Shown one piece after another: positions 18,830-26,770 of a stretch of 64,000 nucleotides of DNA. The notes below the pieces were generated by a model. That model made no database searches. It was not told the DNA's origin and saw nothing but the letters and a program-made list of their open reading frames with translations. Source of the stretch: Bordetella trematum. Its GTDB lineage: Bacteria; Pseudomonadota; Gammaproteobacteria; Burkholderiales; Burkholderiaceae_B. Each line of letters opens with the position of its first letter. The stretch's first letter is position 1. Position numbers and translations under genes: made by a program. Location: assembly GCF_900078335.1 (NCBI RefSeq), contig NZ_FKBR01000034.1, positions 22,586-86,585 of the forward strand. Reading direction: 5' to 3'.

Positions 18830-19486
18830 TCAAGAAGGACCGCCTGGCGCGAAGTCCGCCGCAAAGTCCCGTGCAAACGCCCGCATCCAGGCCAGACGGC
18901 GATGGCCCAGCGCACGCGCGGCGGCAGTCCACATGCTGTCGGGCAGCTGTGCGAGCTTGATTTCCAGATGATCAAGGGTGTAAAGACTGTCGTCGCGCTC
19001 GCGCGTCAGGCCAAGCGGGTCCTGCCCGTCTGCGAGCGCGCGACCCAGCGCGCCGCCGATCGCGAACATGCGCGCCAGCCCGACCGGGCCCAGGGCGTCG
19101 AGGCGGTCGGCGTCCTGCACGATGCGCGCCTCGGGGCTGCGCGCCACAATGCCCGCCGAATAACTGTGCGCCTCGATGGCGTGAAAGACCGCCGGCAGGC
19201 GCGCCGCATCGAAGCCCGCTGCGAGCAGCAGCCCGCAGGCCTGTTGCGCCGAGCGGCGCGACGCCTGCCCGCGCTCAGGATGATCCTTGGGCAGGTTGAC
19301 CACATCATGCAGATAACAGGCCACGGCCACGACCACGGGATCGGCCTGGGCGTCCTCGGCCAGCAGGCATCGCGCGTTGGCCCATACCCGATCCAGATGG
19401 CTGAGATCGTGCCCCGGATCATGCTGCATCGCATCGCCCGCCAATTGGCGGGCGCGCACCGCCCAGGTATCAGAGGCGCTCGTCAT
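18830..19486 (-). CDS. HD-domain phosphohydrolase
   Basis: Metal-dependent phosphohydrolase of about 218 residues. The first conserved His is in HDLSHLDRVWANA, the HD pair in CYLHDVVNLP, another His in FHAIEAHSYS and the final Asp in VQDADRLDALG; these form a complete H...HD...D set. Predicted substrate is a nucleotide or a phosphorylated small molecule; YfdR/YedJ-type proteins are the nearest known pattern. The ATG at 19486 has GGAG nine bases upstream; in-frame ATGs at 19501 and 19513 would add 5 or 9 residues. It is divergent from the methyltransferase at 19595. Confidence 0.78.
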   Translation of the reverse strand: MTSASDTWAVRARQLAGDAMQHDPGHDLSHLDRVWANARCLLAEDAQADPVVVAVACYLHDVVNLPKDHPERGQASRRSAQQACGLLLAAGFDAARLPAVFHAIEAHSYSAGIVARSPEARIVQDADRLDALGPVGLARMFAIGGALGRALADGQDPLGLTRERDDSLYTLDHLEIKLAQLPDSMWTAAARALGHRRLAWMRAFARDFAADFAPGGPS

Positions 19487-19594
19487 TCGGGAATACTCCA
19501 TTGGTGATGTCATCCCAATTTTGACGCAAACTGCGCCACCTTCGCAGGTCCGCCCCAAGATTCACGGATTTATTCTCTGGGTGAGTGGAACACC

Positions 19595-21118
19595 ATGCAA
19601 GATTGGACTGCCGGCTACATCACGGATATCCCCTATACCTGCGGGTATTACCATGAAATGAACCCGCTCTGGCTGCGCTTGGTCTTTGCCAGTTGCGGCG
19701 CCGTCTTCCCCGACGCTGGCGCCGCCTGCGAACTGGGCTATGGTCAGGGCCTGTCAACGACCATCCATGCCAGCGCCACGCAGTGGCAATGGCATGGCAC
19801 CGACTTCAACCCCAGCCAGGCCAGCTTCGCCCGGCATTTGGCGGCCCACACCGGCGCGGCGCCCGAGCTGGCCGCCGACAGCTTCGCAGAATTCGCCGCG
19901 CGCACGGACCTGCCGGATTTCGATCTCATCTGCCTGCACGGGATCTGGTCATGGATTACTGACGACAACCGCCGGGTGCTGGTGGATTTCATCCGCCGCA
20001 AGCTCAAGATCGGCGGGGTGCTCTACCTCAGCTACAACGCCATGCCGGGCTGGGCGCCACTGCTGCCGCTGCGCCAGTTGCTGGCCGGCCATGCCGCCAA
20101 TCTGGGTGGTTCGCGCCTGAAGCGCACCGAGCAGGCGCTGGACTTCGCCAAGCGGGTGGTAGCCACCGCGCCGCTCTATCTGCGCAACGCGCCGCAGCTG
20201 GCCGAGCGCCTGCAAAGCCTGGAAGAGCACAGCCCGCACTATCTGGCTCACGAGTATCTCAACGGTACCTGGCAACCGATGCACTTCTCGGCGGTAGCCG
20301 ACTGGCTGCACGAGGCGCGCCTGGAGTATGTCTGCAACGCCAATCCGCTGGATCAGATCGAGGCGCTCAACACCACGCCTGAGCAACAGGCCCTCATGGC
20401 AGAGATCGACGACCCCCTGCAGCGCGAAGACCTGCGGGACCTGATGATCAGCCGCAGCTTCCGCAAGGACTGCTGGATCAAGGGCCGACGCCCCCTCCCC
20501 GCGAGCGCCGCCGAGGCCTTGTTGCGCGCGCAGCGCGTGGTGCTTGCCGTGCCGCGCGAGCGCGTGCAACTCACCATCCGCAGTGCCGCGCGCGAGGCGA
20601 GCCTGCACGAGGCCATCCACCTGCCTCTGCTGGACTGCCTCCAGGATCAGCAGATCCTCACCTTGGGCGAACTGGAAACCCGGCTGCGCGCTCACAACGT
20701 CAGCCCGCCGCAGTTGCGCGAAGCCGTGATGGTGCTGGCCGGCAGCGGCTACCTCGCTCCGGCCCACGACGATGCCGCGATCGAGCAGCTCTGCCCGCGT
20801 GTGCAGGCCTTCAATCGCCACCTGCTGGAATATGCGCGCAGCGATGCCCAGATCCAGTACCTGGCCAGCCCGGTCACCGGTGGCGGCCTGGCCGTCGATC
20901 GCATCAGCCAGCTGATGCTGCTGGCCCGCCAGGAAGGCCTGCCGCGCGAACAGTGGCCCGCCTATGCCTGGCATTGCCTGGAAGCTCACGGACAACGGCT
21001 GCTCAAGGACGGCGTACCGGTCGAATCGGAGGCCGACAACATCGCCGAGCTCGACCTGCTGGCCGGCATGATGCAGGCCGAGTTGCTGCCCGTGCTGCAA
21101 CGTCTCAAAGCCGTCTGA
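19595..21118 (+). CDS. Class I SAM-dependent methyltransferase with regulatory domain
   Basis: A 507-residue protein. The N-terminal Rossmann methyltransferase domain has motif I as ACELGYGQGLST (about 43-54) and a following acidic DFNPSQAS. The middle region (from about 230) fits the methyltransferase regulatory domain found fused to such enzymes, and the C-terminal part is helical. The YISYDIPYTCGYYHEMNP-like N-terminus (TDIPYTCGYYHEMNP here) is typical of this family. Substrate is unknown; related proteins lie near surface-polysaccharide or LPS genes, but none is seen here. The gene is monocistronic, divergent from the HD hydrolase, and ends before a 299-bp gap. Confidence 0.8.
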   Translation: MQDWTAGYITDIPYTCGYYHEMNPLWLRLVFASCGAVFPDAGAACELGYGQGLSTTIHASATQWQWHGTDFNPSQASFARHLAAHTGAAPELAADSFAEFAARTDLPDFDLICLHGIWSWITDDNRRVLVDFIRRKLKIGGVLYLSYNAMPGWAPLLPLRQLLAGHAANLGGSRLKRTEQALDFAKRVVATAPLYLRNAPQLAERLQSLEEHSPHYLAHEYLNGTWQPMHFSAVADWLHEARLEYVCNANPLDQIEALNTTPEQQALMAEIDDPLQREDLRDLMISRSFRKDCWIKGRRPLPASAAEALLRAQRVVLAVPRERVQLTIRSAAREASLHEAIHLPLLDCLQDQQILTLGELETRLRAHNVSPPQLREAVMVLAGSGYLAPAHDDAAIEQLCPRVQAFNRHLLEYARSDAQIQYLASPVTGGGLAVDRISQLMLLARQEGLPREQWPAYAWHCLEAHGQRLLKDGVPVESEADNIAELDLLAGMMQAELLPVLQRLKAV

Positions 21119-21417
21119 GGGCCCGGCTCCAGGCCTGGGGGTTTCACCAATAGGAAACCACCGGCAAGCCTGTCGTGCATCGACCGCGCCCGCTCCATCA
21201 CGAGCGGGCGCTGCGCTTTCGCACCTGGCAAACCCTTGATTTCATTGCCCATATAGGGAAAACGCCACGTCACCACAATGGCCGGCGGCCGGATGATCGC
21301 GCACGCACATAAGCCAGACGAATGCGTTGAATAAAAAAATAGAATTTTTATTATGCAAGGGGGCAGACGTATAAAGATCGAGGCATTCCGCCGCCTTTGA
21401 TTGCTTGCGAGATAAAA
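21119..21417. other. Intergenic region with hairpin, no gene
   Basis: Non-coding stretch between the methyltransferase and the MFS gene. It contains a 10-bp perfect inverted repeat, GCGCCCGCTC (21186-21195) with CATCAC loop and GAGCGGGCGC (21202-21211), lacking a T run, so it is only a weak terminator candidate. From about 21240 the sequence becomes clearly AT-richer (for example AATAAAAAAATAGAATTTTTATTATG near 21330-21355 by position), which probably holds the promoter of the transporter operon. No convincing reading frame or RNA gene is seen. Confidence 0.5.
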
Positions 21418-22734
21418 ATGCAGGGGAAAAAACAATCGACGCACCAGCCGGTGCGCGCCTCGGTCGCCGCCTTCGTCGGGACGATGATCGAGTGGTATGA
21501 CTTTTATATCTACGCCACGGCTGCAGCCCTGGTCTTTGGTAAAGTGTTCTTTCCGTCGGTTGACGGTTTCTATGGCACGTTGGCGGCCTTCGGCACCTTC
21601 GCCGTGGGCTTTTTCGCGCGGCCGCTGGGCGGCGCCATCTTCGGGCACATCGGCGATCGCATCGGGCGCAAGAAATCGCTCGTGATCACGCTGCTGATGA
21701 TGGGGACCGTCACGGTGCTGATCGGCCTGCTGCCCACCTATGCCACCATCGGTGTATGGGCGCCGGTATTGCTGGTCGTGCTGCGCTTCATCCAGGGCAT
21801 CGCCGTGGGCGGCGAATGGGGTGGCGCAGTCCTGATGGCAGGCGAACACTCCCCGGACCAGAAAAAACGCACTTTCTTCGCCTCTTTTGCGCAGCTGGGC
21901 AGCCCGGCCGGCCTGATCCTGTCGATGCTGATGTTCAAGCTGGTGACCTCGCTGGATGACGCCGCCTTCATGAGCTGGGGCTGGCGCGTGCCCTTCCTGT
22001 TCAGCGCTGCGCTGCTGGTGGTGGGTTTCGCCATCCGCGTCAGCGTCAAGGAGTCGCCGGACTTTCTGGCCGAGCAGGAGCGAAAAGCCAAGGAAAGCGC
22101 TGCCCGCCAGGCGCGCGAATCGGCGCCGTTGCTGGAAGTGCTGCGCGGCGCGCCCGGCATGCTGGCGCTGGCCATTGGCGCGAACGTGCTGGGCATCGCC
22201 GGGTTTTACTTCACCAGCACCTTCATGCTCGCCTACACCACCCAGTATGTCGGCCTGTCGCGCGCGCTGGTGCTGGACAGCCTGCTGCTGGTGTCGGTGA
22301 TGCAGTTCTTCATCACGCCGCTGTCCGCCTACATCGGCTCGCGCATCGGCTACCGCCGCTTCCTGCTGATCACCTCTTTCCTGTCGATCTTCACGCCGTA
22401 TGTCATGTTCAATCTGGTGGACATGGGCTCGCGCACTTCGCTCACGCTGGGCGTGGGCCTGGCGGTGCTGTTCATCGGCGCCTACTACGCGGTGATCGCC
22501 GGTTACGTCAGCGACAGCTTCCCGACCCGCATCCGCTATACCGGCATTTCGATGGCCTATCAGCTGTCGGGCGCCATTTTTGGCGGCCTCACCCCGATTG
22601 TCGGCACCATCCTGGCGCAGAGCTTCAAGGGACAATGGTGGCCGCTGGCGCTGCTGTTCAGCGCCCTGTCGCTGCTATCCATGCTGTCGGTGCTGTTCCT
22701 GTCCACCCGGCGTCAACATGACGCGGCCGCCTGA
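21418..22734 (+). CDS. MFS transporter, metabolite:H+ symporter (MHS/ProP-like) family
   Basis: Inner-membrane proton symporter with about 12 TM helices (438 residues). The family signature GTMIEWYDFYIYATAAA is at about 22-38. FARPLGGAIFGHIGDRIGRKK is the MFS loop 2-3 motif, and the RFIQGIAVGGEWGGA helix is typical of shikimate, citrate, proline/betaine and 2-oxoglutarate carriers. ATG 21418 was chosen; a TTG at 21397 would add seven residues. It lies 23 bp before the acetylpolyamine amidohydrolase, so it probably imports the substrate of that pathway. Confidence 0.9.
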   Translation: MQGKKQSTHQPVRASVAAFVGTMIEWYDFYIYATAAALVFGKVFFPSVDGFYGTLAAFGTFAVGFFARPLGGAIFGHIGDRIGRKKSLVITLLMMGTVTVLIGLLPTYATIGVWAPVLLVVLRFIQGIAVGGEWGGAVLMAGEHSPDQKKRTFFASFAQLGSPAGLILSMLMFKLVTSLDDAAFMSWGWRVPFLFSAALLVVGFAIRVSVKESPDFLAEQERKAKESAARQARESAPLLEVLRGAPGMLALAIGANVLGIAGFYFTSTFMLAYTTQYVGLSRALVLDSLLLVSVMQFFITPLSAYIGSRIGYRRFLLITSFLSIFTPYVMFNLVDMGSRTSLTLGVGLAVLFIGAYYAVIAGYVSDSFPTRIRYTGISMAYQLSGAIFGGLTPIVGTILAQSFKGQWWPLALLFSALSLLSMLSVLFLSTRRQHDAAA

Positions 22735-22757
22735 ACTGTTTCTCAAGGATTGAACCC

Positions 22758-23777
22758 ATGAAGACTTTCTACCATCCGGACCAGAAGCTGCATCACCCGC
22801 AGACCTACTTCTCGCGGGGCATGATGCGCAAGCCCCAGGAAGTGCCGGCCCGCCTGGACGCGCTGGTCGAGGGCGTGCGCAAACTGCGGTTCGAGCTGAT
22901 CGAACCGGCTGACGCCGGCGCCGGCCCCATCAGCGCCGTGCATGCGCTGGACTATCTGCGCTTTCTGCAGGAGGCCCATCCGCGCTGGAAGCAATTGCCG
23001 CAGGACTGGGGTGATGAAGTCGTCTCCAACGTGTTCGTGCGCGAACCGAATGCCCTGCGTGGCGTCCTGGCCCAGGCCGCGCGCTATCTGGCCGACGGGA
23101 GCTGCCCGGTCGGCCCCAACACTTGGCGCGCCGCCTACTGGGCCGCGCAATGCGCCATCGCCGGCGCCCAGGCGCTGCTCGACGGCGAGCGCCAGGCCTA
23201 TGCGCTGTGCCGCCCGCCCGGCCACCACGCCCGGCGCGACGCGGCAGGCGGCTTCTGTTACCTGAACAATGCCGCCATTGCCGCGCAGATGCTGCGCCAG
23301 CGCTTCGGCCGCGTCGTGGTGCTCGATACTGACATGCACCACGGCCAGGGCATCCAGGAGATCTTCTACGAGCGCAATGACGTGCTGTACATCTCCATCC
23401 ATGGCGACCCCGAGAACTTCTATCCGGTGGTCGCCGGCTATGAAGACGAGCGCGGCGCCGGCGAAGGCCTGGGCTTCAACATCAACCTGCCCATGCCGCA
23501 CGGCTCGCCCGAGGGCGTGTTCTTTGACCGCCTGGACCAGGCGCGCCGCGCGATCGCGCTGTTCCAGCCCGATGCGATGGTGCTTTCGCTGGGTTTCGAC
23601 GTCTACGAAAAAGACCCGCAATCGGTCGTCGCGCTGAGCGCGGACGGTTTCGGCCGCCTGGGTCAGGCCATCGGCGCCCTGGGCCTGCCCACCCTGATCG
23701 TGCAGGAAGGCGGCTACTATATCGAAGGCCTCGAAGACAACGCCGAGCGTTTCTTCAACGGCCTGGCCCGCGCCTGA
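22758..23777 (+). CDS. aphA: Acetylpolyamine amidohydrolase (copy 2)
   Basis: Zn hydrolase that deacetylates N-acetylputrescine, N-acetylcadaverine or related amines. The 339-residue protein begins MKTFYHPDQKLHHPQTYFSRG, as in characterised APAHs. It has the catalytic His pair in RPPGHHARRD (H156/H157), metal ligands in LDTDMHHGQGIQE (D192, H194) and SLGFDVYEKDP with the third Asp. QEGGYYIEGL carries the substrate-site Tyr. It matches the canonical family better than copy 1 at 2923. It is second in an operon with the MHS transporter and is terminated by a strong hairpin. The LysR gene directly downstream may regulate the pair. Confidence 0.9.
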   Translation: MKTFYHPDQKLHHPQTYFSRGMMRKPQEVPARLDALVEGVRKLRFELIEPADAGAGPISAVHALDYLRFLQEAHPRWKQLPQDWGDEVVSNVFVREPNALRGVLAQAARYLADGSCPVGPNTWRAAYWAAQCAIAGAQALLDGERQAYALCRPPGHHARRDAAGGFCYLNNAAIAAQMLRQRFGRVVVLDTDMHHGQGIQEIFYERNDVLYISIHGDPENFYPVVAGYEDERGAGEGLGFNINLPMPHGSPEGVFFDRLDQARRAIALFQPDAMVLSLGFDVYEKDPQSVVALSADGFGRLGQAIGALGLPTLIVQEGGYYIEGLEDNAERFFNGLARA

Positions 23778-23795
23778 GCGAGCCGCCCTCCCAGC

Positions 23796-23823
23796 AAAGG
23801 CGGCCCTCGGGCCGCCTTTTTTT
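23796..23823 (+). terminator. Intrinsic terminator after aphA
   Basis: AAAGGCGGCC (23796-23805), loop CTCG, GGCCGCCTTT (23810-23819) and a continuous T run to 23823. It begins 18 bp after the aphA stop and ends only 8 bp before the LysR start codon, so the regulator must either start transcription here or be expressed by readthrough. Confidence 0.9.
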
Positions 23824-23831
23824 CATCTGCC

Positions 23832-24803
23832 ATGCCCCCGACGCCGCCGCCCAAGAAACCCGCCTCTCCCCTGGCCCCCGAACGCCTGGACTGGAACCTG
23901 CTGCGCACCTTCATGTTCGTGGTGCAGGAGCGTGGCGTCGGGCGCGCCGCCGGCGCCCTGCACCTGAGCCAGCCGGCAGTCAGCCAGGCTCTCAAGCGGC
24001 TGGAGGAAGCCGTCGGCGGCCTGCTGCTCTACCGCCGTCACGGCGAATTCCGCCTCACCGGCCTGGGCGAGGAAATCTATCGGCTGGCGCGCGAAATGTA
24101 CGGCATGGTGGCCCGCATCGACGAAGCCGCAGCCACCGAACAGCACGAAGTGGCCGGCACCCTGCGCCTGCTGGTCATGAGCAAGATACAGAGCGCTGCC
24201 TATGACGACTTCCTGACGCAGTTCCACCGCCGCTATCCCCAGGTGGAATACAACGTCGACGTCATGCCCAGCGCCGTGATCCTCGACAGCCTGACCAAAC
24301 GCCTGCCCGCCCTGGGGCTTTGCCTGTGCCGCCAGCCCATCGAGGTATTGGAGCGCCGGCTCTTCCTGCGCCATCGCTATGTGCTGGTCTGCGGACGCAA
24401 CCACCCGCTGTTTGCGCGCCGCCAGGTGCAGCTCGACGAATTGCGCGACCAGAACTTCATCTGTTTCGCCAGCGATCAGCTGGGCGACACGCTCTCGCCA
24501 TTGACGATCTTTCGCGACCAGCAGGGATTTACCGGCCGCATCATCGGCACCTCGCCTTATATCGAGGAAATCCGCCGCATGGTGATCGCGGGCCTGGGGC
24601 TGAGCTGCCTGCCGGAACACTTGATCGGCCAGGACGTCCAGGCCGGCGAGTTACGGCGTCTGCCGCCGGAGCAACCGGTCGCAGAGATGGACGTCTTCCT
24701 GACCTGGCATGGTGCGCGCAAACTCAGCGCCGCCGAACAAGCCTTCCTGAGCGCCTTCGAGCGCTTCCTGGAGCGTTCCACCCTTGAAATGCGGGCCGGC
24801 TAG
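23832..24803 (+). CDS. LysR-family transcriptional regulator
   Basis: DNA-binding regulator of 323 residues. The N-terminal winged HTH (about 17-76) includes LRTFMFVVQERGVGRAAGALHLSQPAVSQALKRLEEAVG, of which the LSQPAVSQALKRLE segment is the recognition part, followed by an effector-binding domain of about 210 residues. A Pro/Lys-rich 15-residue lead (MPPTPPPKKP) precedes the HTH. It is in the same direction as the MHS transporter and acetylpolyamine amidohydrolase, so control of that operon is the likely role. The start lies only 8 bp beyond the aphA terminator, leaving no room for a normal promoter and leader. The 3' end overlaps the convergent glycosylase gene by 4 bp. Confidence 0.88.
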   Translation: MPPTPPPKKPASPLAPERLDWNLLRTFMFVVQERGVGRAAGALHLSQPAVSQALKRLEEAVGGLLLYRRHGEFRLTGLGEEIYRLAREMYGMVARIDEAAATEQHEVAGTLRLLVMSKIQSAAYDDFLTQFHRRYPQVEYNVDVMPSAVILDSLTKRLPALGLCLCRQPIEVLERRLFLRHRYVLVCGRNHPLFARRQVQLDELRDQNFICFASDQLGDTLSPLTIFRDQQGFTGRIIGTSPYIEEIRRMVIAGLGLSCLPEHLIGQDVQAGELRRLPPEQPVAEMDVFLTWHGARKLSAAEQAFLSAFERFLERSTLEMRAG

Positions 24804-25336
24804 CCGTCGCCGCCCTCCAGCAGGACCCGCCAGGCGGCGAGTTTCTGCTCGAAACCCTGGGCGGCATGCGCCGGGCTGGTGGACGGCAGCGCCACATAAC
24901 GCAAGGCCGGAGCTTGCGATCCCAGCGCGGGCAGCACATGGCGGCGGTAAAGCTGGGCGGCGCGCGCCCCATTGAAGCCCACGATCCGCAAGGCCGGATG
25001 CCCGGCGAAGAAGGCGCCGAAGTCGTTCGGCACGGCGGTGGCCGACACGATCGCTGCGTCCAGACTGCCTGGCCGCTCGCAATCGGCCAGCACGTCCCAG
25101 AGCGCCACCCCTGCCTGACGCAATGCCTGCAGGCGCGCCTCATAGGGCAAGGCCTGGGACACGCCGAACAACTGCGCGGCGATGGGCCAGAAGGCATTGC
25201 GCGGGTTGGCGTAATAACGCGCCTCGGTCAGCGACACGACGCCGGGCATGGTGCCCAAAATCAGGATGCGCGCATCGGCGTTCGCCACCGGCGCAAACCC
25301 CGCCACCCGCGTGGCCGCGGAAGATTCAGTGCCCAT
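24800..25336 (-). CDS. DNA-deoxyinosine (hypoxanthine) glycosylase, UDG family 6-like
   Basis: Base-excision repair glycosylase of the uracil-DNA-glycosylase superfamily (178 residues). Motif 1 is GTMPGVVSL, followed by YYANPRNAFWP with the family-6 Asn. The C-terminal loop is PSTSPAHAA, near the SxSPAN motif of Mug/HDG proteins. This pattern fits hypoxanthine-DNA glycosylases better than classical uracil-DNA glycosylase. ATG 25336 gives an 11-bp overlap with fetB; the in-frame ATG at 25363 would add nine residues and a longer overlap. It is the last gene of an overlapping pckG-fetA-fetB block. Confidence 0.82.
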   Translation of the reverse strand: MGTESSAATRVAGFAPVANADARILILGTMPGVVSLTEARYYANPRNAFWPIAAQLFGVSQALPYEARLQALRQAGVALWDVLADCERPGSLDAAIVSATAVPNDFGAFFAGHPALRIVGFNGARAAQLYRRHVLPALGSQAPALRYVALPSTSPAHAAQGFEQKLAAWRVLLEGGDG

Positions 25337-26144
25337 GGAGACGATCCAGACGCAGGCGGGCACGCCCGTCGCTCAGACGGCGCATGGCCAGCCAGGCCGT
25401 GCCGATGGCCGCCAGCGCGCTCGCGCCGCACAACAGAAAGAGCAGCAGGATCTGATACTTGACCGCCTCGACCGGGTCCATGCCTGCCAGGATCTGGCCC
25501 GTCATGATGCCCGGCAAGGTAATGATCCCGGCTGCGGCCATCTGGTTGATGGCCGGTACCAGGCCACGCCTGACGGACTCGCGCATCAGGCGGGCGAACG
25601 CTTGCGCGCTGCTGGCGCCCAGCGCGATGCGCGCCTCGATGCCGGCCCGCTCCCGGCGCGCCCCGGCCAGCATATTGTCCAGCGACAGGCTGGCCGCATT
25701 GAGCACGCTGCCCAGCACAATCCCCACCAGCGCAATGAGATAGCGCGGGTCGTACCAGGGGTCAGGACGCAAGGCGGTCGACAGGATGAAGAGCGCCGTG
25801 ACCGCCGTGGTGCTCACCACCGCCAAAGCACCGATGCCCGCGTTGCCGCCACGGCGCAGGCGCTCCCCTGGCCGCGCGGCCACCTCACGCGCGGCCAGGG
25901 CCATCATCACCAGCGCGACCGAGATCGTCAGCCAGGGCGAGGCGTGCGCGAACACCGCCCGCAGCAGGTAGCCGACAAGCATGAGCTGCACCACGCTGCG
26001 CAGCGCCGCCCAGAGAATGCGCCGCTCCATGTGCAGCCGCATGACGAAGGAAATGCCGGCACTGACCAGCACCAGGGAGGCGGCAATCAGCAGATCGCTG
26101 GCCTGCAGGGGCAGCACCCCCGCCACGGAAACCGCTGCCGTCAT
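25326..26144 (-). CDS. fetB: FetB-like ABC permease (metal export)
   Basis: Inner-membrane permease of about 272 residues with about seven hydrophobic helices. The family block MERRILWAALRSVVQLMLVGYLL and the central RIALGASSAQAFARLMRESVRRGLVPAINQMAAAGIITLPGIMTGQILAG stretch (only key parts quoted: ALRSVVQL, INQMAAAGI, LPGIMTGQIL) are diagnostic of the FetB/YbbM family. With FetA it forms an ABC exporter reported to lower cellular iron and help oxidative-stress survival in enteric bacteria. The start overlaps the fetA stop by 4 bp, giving coupled translation. Confidence 0.88.
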   Translation of the reverse strand: MTAAVSVAGVLPLQASDLLIAASLVLVSAGISFVMRLHMERRILWAALRSVVQLMLVGYLLRAVFAHASPWLTISVALVMMALAAREVAARPGERLRRGGNAGIGALAVVSTTAVTALFILSTALRPDPWYDPRYLIALVGIVLGSVLNAASLSLDNMLAGARRERAGIEARIALGASSAQAFARLMRESVRRGLVPAINQMAAAGIITLPGIMTGQILAGMDPVEAVKYQILLLFLLCGASALAAIGTAWLAMRRLSDGRARLRLDRLHGH

Positions 26145-26770
26145 AGCGCCACCAGCCTGCGATCCTGGACGCGGAACTGCCTGGCGGCCAGCCGTTCGGC
26201 CTGGGCGGCGTTGTGGGTCACCATGACCAGTACGGCGCCGGCGCGCTGTCGTTCGCGCAGCAGGTGTTCGACCTGCCCGGTCGCCACCTCATCCAGCGCA
26301 GCGGTAGGCTCATCGAGCAGCAAGACCGGCGACTGCAACAGCAGCGCACGCGCCAGCCCAAGGCGTTGACGCTCGCCTGTCGACAGCTCGTGCACCTGGG
26401 CCTGCAGCAGACCGGCGCGCAGGCCCAGGGCCTGCATCAGGGGAGCCAGGGCCTGCCGATCGGGAAAATGCGCAGCCACGGCGTCATCCCACCAGCCAGC
26501 CTCGGCCTGGCAATACACCACCCGGCGACGCCAGGCCGGCCCGCTCAGGGCGCTGCGGGCCGTGCCGTCCAGCCAGATCTCGCCCGCGCCGGGATCGAGG
26601 TCCGCCAACTGGCGCAGGCAGAGCGACTTGCCCGCCCCCGAAGCCCCCATGATGGCCACGCACTCGCCGCGCGCCAGATCCAGGTCCACCGGTTCGAAAC
26701 CCGGCGCGGCCACGCCGCGCAGGCAGAAATAGCCGCCATCGGGCGGCATGGGTCTACGCTGCGGCATCAT
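26141..26770 (-). CDS. fetA: FetA-like ABC ATPase
   Basis: ATPase partner of FetB, 209 residues. Walker A is GASGAGKSL, the signature is LSTGERQRLGLARALLL and Walker B is VLLLDEPTAALD, followed by a TVTHN-like H-loop (VMVTHNAAQAERL). The length is of a single short NBD as in FetA/YbbL. The start codon overlaps the pckG stop (ATGA) and its own stop overlaps the fetB start, so three genes are translationally coupled. The odd link to a gluconeogenic enzyme is discussed in the findings. Confidence 0.88.
   Translation of the reverse strand: MMPQRRPMPPDGGYFCLRGVAAPGFEPVDLDLARGECVAIMGASGAGKSLCLRQLADLDPGAGEIWLDGTARSALSGPAWRRRVVYCQAEAGWWDDAVAAHFPDRQALAPLMQALGLRAGLLQAQVHELSTGERQRLGLARALLLQSPVLLLDEPTAALDEVATGQVEHLLRERQRAGAVLVMVTHNAAQAERLAARQFRVQDRRLVAL

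Noticed and set aside
21186..21211. Considered as a firm terminator after the methyltransferase
   Set aside because: The stem is perfect but has no T run; listed only as weak within the intergenic entry.
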